A stretch of 64,000 nucleotides of DNA from assembly GCF_020379485.1 (NCBI RefSeq), contig NC_063452.1:37772650-37836649 (forward strand), written 5' to 3'. The translations under genes were made by a program, and so were the position numbers. Positions 44,630 through 55,765 of this stretch are shown here, one piece after another. The notes under the pieces were generated by a model. It ran no database searches. It worked only from the letters and a program-made list of their open reading frames with translations, and was not told where the DNA came from. How positions within the stretch are numbered: the stretch's first letter is position 1; each line of letters opens with the position of its first letter. Origin of the DNA: Brassica napus. Its lineage: Eukaryota; Streptophyta; Magnoliopsida; Brassicales; Brassicaceae.

Positions 44630-44920
44630 TATTCTGACGGACATTCCGACGGAAAATGAAATCCTCGGAATATACCGAGGAAATTCCGAGGAAACACAAA
44701 ATTGGGGTTCCTCGAAATTTCCTCGGAATATACCGATGGAATTCCGAGGAAACCTCAGTCCGTCGGAATATTCCGAGGAAATTCCTCGGAAAAAACCGAT
44801 GAATTCCGAGGAAATATTATAGCCGTTGGAGTGCCGTTGGGGGATTTTACAAAATTCCGAGGAAATTCCGACGAACTAGCCTTTTCCGTCGGAATTCCGT
44901 CGGAATTTCGTCGGTATGTC
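44630..44920. repeat. Left sub-terminal repeat array of the inner CACTA
   Basis: Many direct and inverted copies of CCGAGGAAATTCC and CGTCGGAAT words fill the first 300 bp. In En/Spm, TNPA binds short sub-terminal repeats to pair the element ends; these are the obvious equivalent here. The same words reappear at 48,685-48,735, 50,935-51,560, 51,895-52,050 and 54,960-55,380. Confidence 0.85.
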
Positions 44921-45027
44921 GGCAGGATTTAATCTATATATACAAGCACTCCTCTTCCTCTTCATTCACTCTATATCTTCATCCTCCCTCTTACTCTATT
45001 TACACACGAATTTGATTCATAAAAAAT

Positions 45028-48000
45028 ATGTCTTCTTCAAATTATTTTCGTTCTTGGATCGATCGACCTCATTTGGATCCGAACACGAGATTGCTTACGG
45101 AAGAATACCAACGAGGTATAACCGAATTCATGGGGTTAGTTCACCGACAACCGGAAGCAAAAACAGGTAAGTTAAGATGTCCTTGCTCTAATTGTAAAAA
45201 TAGAAAGGTTATTAAAGAGTGGGATGTTTGGACTCATCTATATTTGAGTGGGTTTACACGAAGTTACAAAATTTGGTATCATCATGGGGAAACTGATTAT
45301 GAACATGGTAGTACTAGCGAACCTCAGCCAGCGGTTAGATTAGAAGAACCAATTAGAACGGATGTAGATTATGGTGTAGGTACTGAGCAGATGGTAAATG
45401 ATCATTTTAGAGGGGAAGATTTACCCAATGCAGAAGCTAGGAGATTTTATGATATGTTGGATGCTGGAAAGCAACCATTGTACGAAGGTTGCAGAGATGG
45501 TCATTCAGCTTTATCATCTGCTACAAGATTGATGGGCATTAAAACAGATTATAATTTGGCTGAAGACTGTGTGGATGCGATTGCTGATTTTGTAAAAGGT
45601 ATTCTACCCGAGGATAATGTAGCTCCTGGTTCATACTACGAGGTTCAGAAACTCGTAGCTGGTCTTGGTTTATCGTATCAGGTAATAGATGTATGCAGCG
45701 ACAACTGCATGATTTATTGGAGGGCGGATGAACAGCGGGTTACATGCAAATTTTGTGAAAAGCCTCGTTATAAAGATACGAGTGGAAGAGTTCCAGTGCC
45801 ATATAAAAGGATGTGGTATTTACCTTTGACGGAAAGGTTGCAGAGGTTGTATCTGTCTGAACGCACAGCGCAACCAATGAGATGGCATGCGGAGCACTCA
45901 ACAGATGGTGAGATCAGACATCCTTCAGATGCAAAAGCGTGGAAGCATTTCCAATCAAAGTATCCCGACTTTGCGTATGAGAGAAGAAATGTCTACCTTG
46001 GATTATGTACTGATGGTTTTAGTCCGTTTGGCAAGAGTGGAAGACAGTATTCTCTATGGCCCGTCATTCTTACACCATACAACCTCCCCCCAAACTTGTG
46101 CTTGCGACGAGAGTTTTTGTTTCTCTCGATTCTCGTTCCCGGACCAGAGCATCCTAAGAGATCACTTGATGTGTTTCTTCAGCCACTAATATATGAGTTG
46201 CAACAACTATGGGCTCAAGGTGCTGGAACATACGACGTTTCGTGTAAAGAAAACTTTCAAATGCGGGCAGTACTAATGTGGACAGTACTAATGTGGACAA
46301 TAAGTGATTTTCCAGCATATGGTATGTTGTCTGGATGGACAACGCATGGAAGGCTATCATGTCCATATTGTCAAGATAACACTGATGCTTTCCAACTAAA
46401 ACACGGAAGGAAAACGTGTTGGTTTGACTATCACAGGAGATTCCTACCACCTGATCATCCATATCGTAGGAGTAGGAATTTGTTTACGAAGAACAAGAGA
46501 GTGTTTGACAGTCCACCTCCGGAAATTTTTGGGAAAGATTTGAAGATACAACTAAGAGATTTTGGTGCAGAAAGGACGCCAGAAGTCGGTGGACATGAGC
46601 GTTTTCCGGTAGATGCTGTTGGAGAACTACATAACTGGCACAAAAAAAATATTTTCTGGGATCTGCCATACTGGGAGGATCATCTGCTAAGGCATAATTT
46701 AGATGTCATGCATATTGAGAAGAACTTTTTTGACAATCTCATGAACACGATCCTTAATGTTCAAGGTAAAACAAAGGATAATTTGAAGTCAAGACTGGAT
46801 TTAGTCGATATATGTGCTCGTTCAGAACTTCATGTTGATGAAAATGGTAGGGCTCCTTTTCCCATATACCGACTTGATGCAGCGGGAAAAGATGCGTTCT
46901 TTGATTGGATTTCAAACGATGTGGAATTTCCAGACGGTTACGCATCAAATTTGCGTAACTGTATCGACAGAAAGGAAAGAAAGTTTACTGGCTTGAAAAG
47001 CCACGATTGCCATGTAATGATGCAGCGCCTCCTTCCGTTCGCCTTCAAGGAACTATTACCACGAAATGTTCATGAAGCAATTGCAGGGATAAGTGGTTTC
47101 TTCCGCGATTTATGCACGAGATCAGTGACTCTTGAAGGTATTGAAAATTTGAAGACTAACATAGCCGTGATTCAGTGCAACCTTGAGAAGATATTTCCTC
47201 CCTCATTTTTTGATGTTATGGAGCATCTTGTTATTCACCTGGCAAGAGAATTGGAACTTGGTGGTCCTGTGCAGTATAGATGGATGTATCTGTATGAGCG
47301 GTATATGTTCCATTTGAAGAAGATGGTGAAAAATTTAAGTAGGGTGGAAGGTTCTATAGTCGCACAGATGATCAATGAAGAAACTTCAAACTTTGCCGAG
47401 TACTACTTTCCAGCAGAAGTTCAGACCAAAAACAGAAGACCTGCTCGGCATGATGATAGAGGCAAACGGGCAGCATATCATGTTACGGTTCCAGACATTT
47501 TCACAGATGTTGGACGACTTAGCGGAAAACCAAAGGACCGTCGACTTACTGAGCAGGAGCGCAGTCATTTGCAAACATATTTGCTCACCAACTGCGAAGA
47601 CGTTCTTCAATATGAGAGGTAAATAAATGAGCTTACAAATTTTTATTTTAACAAGTTGAAATTTAAATCTTAATTAATTACATTATTGTCATCATATACA
47701 GGATTTTCATGGCAGAAAAGCGGTTCGAGTATAGATACGCCACAGAGGACGAACTAGAAGAAATGAAGCAGAGAGAATTTAGTGGATGGATGTTTACTTA
47801 TGTGAGTGCTTTAAACAAATTAAAATATATTTTATCACATATTTATACTAATTCACATTTATTGATATAATATATATATATGTGCTATTAATAGGTGTCT
47901 GCTGGTTTGGCCAGAGGTGAAACATTTGACGATTGGATACGTGAGATGGTCGTTGGACCAAACTTTGTTGTGAAGTCATATCCGAGATTTTGTACTCGAG

Positions 48001-48660
48001 GATATGCATTCACAACTCAGAAGAGGAGACGTTCGAGTACGACTTATGATGCTGGCGTTTGTTCTGCATCAGGAGATGATGTATACTACGGACACATACA
48101 TGAGATTTTGGAAATTAAGTATTTGGGCATGGTTGGATTGCGCTGTACTGTTTTCTATTGTGATTGGCACGACAACACCCCAGATCGAGGTGTGAGAACA
48201 GATGCATTTGGTGTTACATCAGTAAATTCGAGGCGAAAGCTGCAATATTATGATCCTTTCATTCTTGCTTCTCAGGCCGATCAGGTAATTAAATGTTAAT
48301 TATTCAGAATGATTCATCATCATGTGTATTAATTTATAATTTTTCTAAATGTTACAGGTTTGTTATATCAAGTACCCCCGGGTAAGGAACAGAGATGATC
48401 CATGGGTTACTGTTACAAGACTCAACCCGAGAGGCCGAGTTCAGGGAAGTTCTGAGCTGGAAGACCCACTACAACCAAGCACATCCGGCAACTTAAGTGC
48501 AGCAGAAGATTTAGCTGGAGTTGGCCTTGTAGTCGATTTAACCGACTTTGGAGAGGAAGCCGTCGTTCACGTAGAGGATGAACCAGTGATTGGAGAGTTT
48601 CACGAAGATCCAGATTCAGATTCATCTGGTGATGATGACTCGGAAACAGACTACCATTGA
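45028..48660 (+). CDS. TNP2-type CACTA transposase, four exons, about 1,127 residues
   Basis: Exons 45,028-47,618, 47,702-47,801, 47,895-48,284 and 48,358-48,660 have consensus GT...AG borders and join in frame without a stop. An N-terminal transposase-associated zinc-finger-like domain (CPCSNCKN...W.HLYLSGF, residues about 10-90) is followed by the Transposase_21/TNP2 catalytic core with GLCTDGFSPFG (about 325-335) and LDVMHIEKNFFDN (about 557-570). A DUF4218-like part (KSHDCHVMMQRLLPF, about 650) comes next, then a DUF4216-like part in exons 3-4 and an acidic tail. The protein cuts and joins element ends. One oddity is a 15-bp tandem duplication (46,268-46,299) doubling VLMWT in a conserved segment, which could impair it. 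Confidence 0.88.
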
Positions 48661-48940
48661 ACTTATTTATTTTTTTTTTTAAGAAATACCGAGGAAATTC
48701 CGAGGAACACTTGATATAACCTCTTTCCTCGGATAATAGTTATTTGGTTTATCTAGCAAGGCAAAGCTGAATACGAATTAAAAACTACTCAGAACACAAC
48801 CAAATAAAACGAAGAAACCATGTAAAAGAAATACGAACTCATAATTAAGAAACCCAAAAAAAACTCAGTTCAAAATTAACAGAAAATAAGACCATAAAAC
48901 GTTAGAATAGAAAAGAAAATAAAATAGCCGGTGATAGCTC

Positions 48941-50389
48941 CTACTCCTCGTCTCCTGCTCCAGATGTTCCTGCATCGTTGGGTCTCTTGGACCTCTTTCT
49001 TACCCTGTGTGTACCACTCGAACCCGAACCAGAGGTGGATGGAGAGTTGTCCCGATGAACTACATCATCCTTTTGGCAACGACACGGCCTGATACGTGAA
49101 ATGGCAGCCCAGATCTTGTGTAGCATGTCGTTGTTTGTCTTTATGCTCTGATCTCTCCAATGTTGTTGCTGGCGCGAAGTGGCGTTCGGTGGAAGCTCTT
49201 GCAGCTTGTACTGGCTGGAGTCTGATGGGAGTAGCTGATGGGGTTGTGAATCATCTGGAATGGCTTGTGCAGCCTCATCTTCTCCTTCTTCATCAACCAC
49301 GCCCTTGCCTTTGGTCTGATATTTTGGCGTGAAGAAGGATGGCTTGTCTACTAGTGCGGTAGCAGGGGGTAGGAACTCAACTGCAGCCTCTGAAAGTAGA
49401 GAAGTGAGACCGATCTGAGGTAGGTGGCAGTAGAGTGTTTTCTTCGCTCGGTCCTGGAATACGTAGACGTAAGGACCATCCCGATGGATCTTCGAGTGGG
49501 GACCAGCTATGAACTCCTTACTTACTAGAGAAATGACATCCAGGTAGTTCCAAGCAATGTTGTTCGATCTGTCCAGTGCTACCTGCTGGTTCTTGCAGTC
49601 TACACCCACATGTCTAAGGATCCGAGTAATCACTGCACCAAATCCACATGCATTGCTCTTGGATTTGGTTACTTTCCCCTTGTATCCTGCTAAGTTTGCG
49701 GCCAGCACCGCTCCCATGTTGAAGGTAGTAGCAGGTGGGAATGTAGAGTTTCCAAATGCCGGTAGCAAATGCCTCACACCTTGGTACAGGAGGCACAACT
49801 CCCATTGCGTGACTGATGCGGCTGTGGTTGTCCCGTATAGCAATGAGCCAATGAGGCGTGTGGCATATCTCAGTACTGGGCTCCGGATAAGTGACTCCTT
49901 TGCCTGAGAAGATCTATAAACCCCTGTGCCAATCGTTTCCCAGAAGTTCAACAGCTCTGAAGTCCAATAAAGACCAGATGTCCTCTCCCCTGCACTCAAT
50001 CCAAATAGTCCGCAGAGGTCTGTGAAAGTTACTTCATAGTATACTTTCTGCACAACGAATGCCAGAAAACCTTCCTGATGCCTATCATCGGGACGGGTGA
50101 CGTATGCGGATGCTATGAACTGGCGTACCAACTCCGGATAAGTGGGTTCGTTGAGGTTGCATAGTTGGCCTAGACCCATGTTCTGGAACAGTCCTTCAAT
50201 GTCTGCTTGGATTCCCAATATTGTCATCGTCTCAGGACATGCTAGTTGTGTAGCCGGAACGGCTACCTTCTTCATGTTGTTGTAGTGGGTGGTATCAGAC
50301 TTATCCCACTTCTTTGGCCTTTGCTTCTCCAGATGAGAAGAACCCTCTTCTTGTGTGTTCTTCTTTGCTAACATTTTCGTGCGCTTCAT
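48941..50389 (-). CDS. Athila ORF1-like protein (482 residues) encoded antisense in the inner CACTA
   Basis: An uninterrupted frame from M at 50,389 to 48,941. Visible parts are a basic Lys/Arg-rich start (MKRTKMLAKKN), a folded-looking core about residues 45-330 with ILGIQADIEGLFQNMGLGQL, LVRQFIASAYVT and VTFTDLCGLFGLSAGERTSG, then a Gln/Pro/Ser-rich linker. A basic C-terminus (VRKRSKR) follows. The core pattern is that of the plant Athila ORF-1 family (Pfam PF03078 or a close relative), of unknown biochemical role. The AG just before the start (minus-strand TTTTGTAG) and a donor ACAG|GTATAC near 50,698 suggest a 300-bp intron in the 5' leader. The lack of stops in 1.45 kb argues for selection or youth. 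What it does in a CACTA element is unknown. Confidence 0.65.
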   Translation of the reverse strand: MKRTKMLAKKNTQEEGSSHLEKQRPKKWDKSDTTHYNNMKKVAVPATQLACPETMTILGIQADIEGLFQNMGLGQLCNLNEPTYPELVRQFIASAYVTRPDDRHQEGFLAFVVQKVYYEVTFTDLCGLFGLSAGERTSGLYWTSELLNFWETIGTGVYRSSQAKESLIRSPVLRYATRLIGSLLYGTTTAASVTQWELCLLYQGVRHLLPAFGNSTFPPATTFNMGAVLAANLAGYKGKVTKSKSNACGFGAVITRILRHVGVDCKNQQVALDRSNNIAWNYLDVISLVSKEFIAGPHSKIHRDGPYVYVFQDRAKKTLYCHLPQIGLTSLLSEAAVEFLPPATALVDKPSFFTPKYQTKGKGVVDEEGEDEAAQAIPDDSQPHQLLPSDSSQYKLQELPPNATSRQQQHWRDQSIKTNNDMLHKIWAAISRIRPCRCQKDDVVHRDNSPSTSGSGSSGTHRVRKRSKRPNDAGTSGAGDEE

Positions 50390-50884
50390 TCTCTACAAAA
50401 TAGAATCATTGCTCTCAACATGGTTATAATCAATTAAAAACTCAAAGCAACATGAAAATGAAAAGCGAAATCGAGTTGTGATAAAAAAAACCAAATTCAA
50501 AAAAATTCTCAATCCCTAAATCATCTCAAATCCTGTTCCAAACTCGTTGATCACAGACAATTGTGTTCTATTCCATGTTTAAACATCTGTTTCATGCATA
50601 TTTGATCAAGGAATCAACACGAAAATAAGAAATTCACAAAACCCAAAAAATTGCTCAAGAACACGATTTCAGAATGTGGAGATTCGCGGAGTATACCTGT
50701 CTTAGGGTGAAAACGAGTGTAGGAATCAGGTAGAGCTCGAAAAATCAAGGGGAATAGAGCCCAAAATTGTTCAAATCGGATGATTATAGAGAGAGAAAGA
50801 GGGGGGGGGGCGAATTATAGGGGAAATCGGAGGGGATGAGAGTTCTGAGGTTTAGATCCAAAAAAGTCGGGTTTTGCCTTATAA

Positions 50885-51435
50885 TTCTGTTCGCACACGC
50901 ATCGATCGATGCGTTTATAAAAAAACATACAAGATTTTCCGAGGATATTCCGAGGAAGGCTTCAGATTTTGTTCCATCGATCGATTGTTCAATCCAATCG
51001 ATCGATCACATTCTTACGGCTTTCGTCCATCTGGTGATCGATCGATGCGTTTTTCAAAACAAACCCATCGATCGATCCAAAAACACAAGTTCCTCGGAAT
51101 TTCCTCGGAATTTTCCGAGGATATTCCGAGGAAGGCTTCAGATTTTGTTCCATCGATCGATTGTTCAATCCAATCGATCGATCACATTCTTACGGCTTTC
51201 GTCCATCTGGTGATCGATCGATGCATTTTTCAAAACAAACTCATCGATCGATCCAAAAACACAAGTTCCTCGGAATTTCCTCGGAATATTTCGAGGGAAT
51301 TCCGAGGAAGCTTTGAGATTTTGTTCCATCGATCGATTGTTCAATCCAATCGATCGATCACATTCTTACGGCTTTCGTCCATCTGGTGATCGATCGATGC
51401 GTTTGTCTAAACAAACGCATCGATCGATTCGTTTA
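50885..51435. repeat. 176-bp tandem repeat combining TCGATCGA and CCGAGGAA motifs, three copies
   Basis: The word TTCAGATTTT (TTGAGATTTT in the last) lies at 50,961, 51,137 and 51,313, exactly 176 bp apart. Each unit has four TCGATCGA palindromes and a block of TTCCTCGGAA/TTCCGAGGAA words. At least 13 TCGATCGA occurrences fall within 550 bp. Open frames through it are Ser-Ile-Asp/Arg-rich on either strand, which follows from the palindromes, so I do not call a gene. Confidence 0.9.
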
Positions 51436-51894
51436 TAAAAAAACGTACAAGATTGAAACCCCAAACACTAGTTCCTCGGAATTTCCTCGGAATATTCCGA
51501 CGGAATTACGAGGAAGACAAGGGTTTCCTCGGAATAGTCTGAGGAAATTCTGAGGAAATAGGGGTTGTAAACTGAAAAAAACGTTTTGCGGTTTGAATAA
51601 CACCTACATAACCCTTATTAAGTGTCTTACGTTACTTATGAAGTCTAAAATTTGTTCCTTACCCCTTAATTAACACTTTTCCGATTGTATGAACGAAATC
51701 CCACAACATAAGAGAAACACTTAATTATACGTTTTAATGAACGGTATAGGGAATACTTTCAATTAGTTTTGAAATTTGTTATTTCATAGTTTATGCTAAT
51801 CTATACAAAGAATCCTCAATGGTATACATTACAATTGTATAAGAAATGAAAAACCCCAAAAAAAATTGATGTTTTGAAACCCCAAACACTAGTT

Positions 51895-52200
51895 CCTCGG
51901 TATTTCCTCGGAATATTCCGACGAAATTCCGACGGATAGTAAATTATCCGTCGGAATTTCCTCGGCATATATTTTCATTTTACCGGACAAATATTTCGCG
52001 AAAATTGAAATTATAATTCCGACGGAATTCCGACGGATAATATCCGTCGGACCCTAGGTTTTATAACCACGAGCCACTTCTTCTTCCCCATTTCTCTCTT
52101 CCTCCTCTGCGCGACTCCTCTCTTTTTTCTCCGGCGATTTCCCCCTGAAATCCGACGATATCTCCGGCGATCTCCCCCTTTTCTTAGACAAATCATGTAA
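51895..52200 (+). promoter_or_regulatory. TNPA upstream region: sub-terminal-type repeats and untranslated exon
   Basis: CCGACGGA/TTCCTCGG words at 51,895-52,050 are followed by a CT-rich leader (52,070-52,190) ending in a strong donor CAAATCAT|GTAAGG at 52,197. This is the likely first exon of TNPA, joined across a 0.9-kb intron to the exon starting at 53,124. The exact start codon is unclear. Confidence 0.5.
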
Positions 52201-52389
52201 GGACCCTATCCCACTCTCTTAGGTTCTATTTGTTAGGTTTTTGTGGAGTTTTGATAGATTTTTGTTAAGGTGATTGGTTAGGACTGTGATTTTTGGTTGT
52301 ATAATAGATTTAGAATTGTGATTTGGTTGAATAATTTGTTTTGTTGAATTGATTTATAATTTTTTTATAATTTTTTTATTTTTTTGTAT

Positions 52390-52945
52390 TTATAAAATCG
52401 ATTTTAGTATTTAAAATCGATTTTTGTATTTTGCAAAACGATTTTTCTATATAAATTCGATTTTTTGGATTTTACAAAATATTTTTTGTATATAAATTCG
52501 ATTTTTGGGATTTTACAAAACATTTTTTAATATCTATACAACTTTTTTTGTGATTACAAACTATTATTTGGGATTTAAAAATATTTTTGTATTTTCCAAA
52601 AAAAAATTTCTATATAAATTCGATTTTTTGGATTTTACAAAATCATTTTTGTATATAAATTCGATTTTTGGGATTTTACAAAACATTTTTTAATATCTAT
52701 ACAACTTTTTTTGTGATTACAAACTATTATTTGGGATTTAAAAATATTTTTGTATTTTACAAAATAATATTTCTATATAAATTCGATTTTTTGGATTTTA
52801 CAAAATCATTTTTGTATATAAATTCGATTTTTGGGATTTTACAAAACATTTTTTAATATCTATACAACTTTTTTTGTGATTACAAACTATTATTTGGGAT
52901 TTAAAAATATTTTTAATATATATATATTATTAAAACTATTTTTTG
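52390..52945. repeat. 163-bp tandem repeat in the TNPA first intron, about three copies
   Basis: The word GGGATTTTACAAAACATTTT lies at 52,507, 52,670 and 52,833, exactly 163 bp apart. Units are AT-rich and almost identical, with further partial units on the left. It lies wholly within the presumed first intron. Confidence 0.9.
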
Positions 52946-53123
52946 TAATTATTGAACTATTTTTTATTTATCAAAACTATTTTTTTTATTAGAACTATTT
53001 TTATATATTTATTAAATATTTTTAATATCTATAAATCTTTTTTTTGATTAAATTATTTGAGACTTTAAAAAATATAATAATTTATATATTTCTGTATTTA
53101 TTAAATATATTTTTTTAATTTAG

Positions 53124-54745
53124 AGGTCTCATGATGATCAGATCCGGCCTCGACAGCGTCGTGGTCGTGGTGGTACGGAGAGCCAGTCTCGGGATTCCAG
53201 CCATTTTCAGGATTTCCCTTCGCCCCACAGCTCCAACCAGACATCTCCCTCTGCTGCACCCGCTCCTGCTCCTCTCGCTCCCGCTGCTGCATCCGCTCCT
53301 CCTCCTCCGGGTCCTCCGGGAGTGATGAGTGTTGCGGAGTTGGTTCAACAGCCCGGTCGTGACCATCTTCCGTATCTCACTCCGTATCCACATGGACAGG
53401 GTCAAACATGGTAATTAAACATTTTTTTTCTTTAAATTTGGATTCATTATTAACCGTTTGTTCTTTTTATTAGGTTCAACCGATCCGGGAACGGGATCAG
53501 CGCATTGATCAACCGTATGATGTACTCGGCCCTCGACAGTGGACATCCGACTTTCACTCACTTCCCTACCGCCAAGCAGGTTCTGTGGTTTCGTCAGTTT
53601 GCGGTAAGTATTCTAATTTTTTACTTATATTTTTAATCTTTAATATAAATTTTCTACTAATTGTGTTTTTTTTTCAGCAAGAGTTCAACTGGAATTCCGA
53701 TGAGACGCTCTTTATCTATCACCACTTCGTCCATAAAGTTATGGACAACTATGGGAAGCAGATCCACGAGTAGAAGAAGAAGTGGGAAATCAATAAGGTT
53801 CGATTTAATTTATTAAACAATTTTTTAATTTATTAAAATATTTTTAAATTTATTAAACTATTTTTAAATTTAATAAACTATTTTTTTTTATTATTAAAAG
53901 GTCCCAAAGTCGATGAACGACACGGTCTGGAAGGAGTTGTGTGCGCATTGGGATAAGGAAGAGACGAAAGAAACTTCTTCCACCAACTCCACCAACCGCA
54001 GTAGCGACCGTAAAGGGATGGGCATCTACAAGCATAACTTGGGTGCTCAATCTATTGCCACTCTGGGAGATCGCATGGTAAGTTCAAACGTGTTTTCTTC
54101 AATTATTTGAGTTTCAGAATTTTAATTTATTATGCATTTCTTCTAATTTCTAATGTTTCTTTAATTTTTTTTTTTCAAGGCGGAAGAAAATGATGGCGAG
54201 CCAGTTGATGATCTCGCCCTAATGAGGAGGGCGTATACCAACAAGAAGACCGGCCAGATTGATGACGGTCTTGTGAGGGACGTGGTCGACCTGGTCCAAA
54301 CTCAGGTGGTAGACGAAGTGTCTCAGCTTCAAACCGAGGATGACGCTTCGACGGCTTCGACCAACTTGTCCCGGTTTCGAATCAACGAAATCGTTGAATC
54401 CGTAAGTTCTTTTTTTTTTAAAGTTCAATTCATTTATTTTTTGGTTTAAATTTGTAAATTTGGCTATTTTCTATTCAGTCGGTTCCAAAGAAGAAGGGAC
54501 GTTTGGTCGGTTTGGGTCGTCGCACCCGGTCGGTTCCTCCTTCTTCTGCACCACCGCCCTTTGTTGATCCAGAAGTACTTACGGCTCAGTTGAAGGACAA
54601 AGATGATCGTATATCTTTGTTGTAGACCCAGATGGCGGCTCAACAGGCGGGCTATGAGGCACAGAGGAGGCTGAACCAGCAAATGATGGAGATGATGCAG
54701 AGGATGTACCCGAACGAAGTGTTCCCGGACGTGCCAGACCTGTAG
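53124..54745 (+). pseudogene. TNPA-like CACTA protein (Transposase_24 type), two premature stops
   Basis: Exons 53,124-53,410, 53,474-53,603, 53,678-53,797, 53,901-54,077, 54,180-54,401 and 54,479-54,745 join in frame. Landmarks are a Pro/Ala-rich N-terminus, RDHLPYLTPYPHGQGQTWFN, then [31 protein letters not shown], and a C-terminal coiled-coil-like QMAAQQAGYEAQRRLNQQMM. This is the plant Ptta/En/Spm (PF03004) order. TAG codons at 53,771-53,773 and 54,623-54,625 interrupt it; both fit single G-to-A or C-to-T changes. TNPA-like proteins bind sub-terminal repeats; this copy would make only a truncated form. Confidence 0.8.
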
Positions 54746-54889
54746 TTTTTTTTTTTTCCAAAAACTCGGAATGTTTTATTTTTATTTGTCAAACTTTGAA
54801 TATTAATTAATATGATTTCAATTTTAATTTTAATTTCCTATTTCGAATTTAAATTTCAGAAATTTTATTTTTTTAAAAAAATTAATTAT

Positions 54890-55390
54890 ATTTTTTACGC
54901 GATCGATCGATCCGTTTTTGGACATAAAGCCATCGATCGATCGATGATACAAAAAAACGTTCGGAATATACCGAGGGACAGGTTCCTCGGAATATACCGA
55001 GGAACTTTTCCCTCGGTATATACCGAGGGACGTTTCCCTCGGAATATTCCGAGGAACCGGTCCCTCGGTATATTCCGAGGAATATGTCCCTCGGTATATT
55101 CCTATCGATCGAGGTATATATGTCCAAAAACGCATCGATCGATGAACGTCCGAGGAGATATCCCGACGAAGCTCTCCCTCGGTATATTCCGAGGACTTTT
55201 CCGACAAACATGGGATCCTCGGAATTTCCTCGGAAGTTTGTTTCCTCGGAATTCCGTCGGAAAATTTCGATGGATTTCCGAGGAAACATGAAATTCCGAG
55301 GAATTATTTCCGACGACTTGTTTCGTCGGTATGTCGTCGGAATAACGATATTCCGACGAAATTCCGACGATTTTTTCCCTCAGAATCCTT
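54890..55390. repeat. Right sub-terminal repeat array of the inner CACTA
   Basis: Dense direct and inverted CCGAGGAA/TTCCTCGG and CCTCGGTATATTCCGAGG words, with TCGATCGA palindromes at about 54,902, 54,933, 55,105 and 55,134. Because the words are near-palindromic, open frames of similar composition appear on both strands; none is a gene. Confidence 0.85.
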
Positions 55391-55407
55391 GTTGTTTCCT
55401 TGTAGGG

Positions 55408-55765
55408 TGCTTCTGTTGTCTTTTGCTTTGAGACGAACAAAAGAATATGCTTTTAAAATGTTAGGATATTCTGAGAGGTCAATCAGATGCAGGGTTTTTC
55501 CTTTTTCCACAATCAGAAAATATGAATCTTGACGACAGAGGAGGCAAGGCGTGGTCGTGCGGTGGAGATGTGAGCAACGTTGTGCGGAGGTTTTCATGGG
55601 TGAGCCAGTATTGTTTCCTCTATTGTGAATATCCAACAGGGTGAAAATGTGGCTTGGCTCTTCTTAGGTGTTGCCAATACGAGTATCATTCTCCATGATG
55701 ATGAGTTCCTGAAGTACTTAAAAGATCATCAAGAGAACTTTAGGTTTGAGAGAATGTAACTTATA
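55408..55765 (+). other. Unrecognised exon-like piece in the outer CACTA, right arm
   Basis: The segment 55,640-55,760 reads [20 protein letters not shown], then [17 protein letters not shown] and a stop, with ordinary host-like codon use. Nearby sequence (55,545-55,600) may be a further exon piece. I cannot name the parent gene. It is probably another captured fragment, given the CID-like exons on the left arm. Confidence 0.35.

Larger units (their letters stand above)
44611..55407 (+). mobile_element. Inner CACTA transposon (10.8 kb) with TNP2, TNPA and an Athila ORF1-like gene
   Basis: The left end is CACTACAAGAAAACAGCGGT; the right end in inverted orientation is CCCTACAAGGAAACAACAAGG, recognisable but mutated, including the second base. 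Flanks are the 3-bp duplication TGC (44,608-44,610 and 55,408-55,410). Both ends have long arrays of CCGAGGAA/TTCCTCGG sub-terminal repeats. It encodes TNP2 (plus), a broken TNPA (plus) and an antisense Athila ORF1-like protein. Insertion in the outer CACTA came later than the CID capture, as it lies just beyond those exons. Confidence 0.9.

Noticed and set aside
50836..51389. Ser/Ile/Asp/Arg-rich open frames through the 176-bp repeat
   Set aside because: The palindromes keep frames open on either strand; the unit length of 176 is not a multiple of three and no domain is seen.
52505..52856. Phe/Tyr-rich open frames in the AT-rich 163-bp repeat
   Set aside because: They are intronic, low complexity and created by the repeat unit.
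54812..55440. Overlapping open frames on both strands at the right end of the inner CACTA
   Set aside because: They are explained by inverted sub-terminal repeats; amino-acid composition is the same on both strands.
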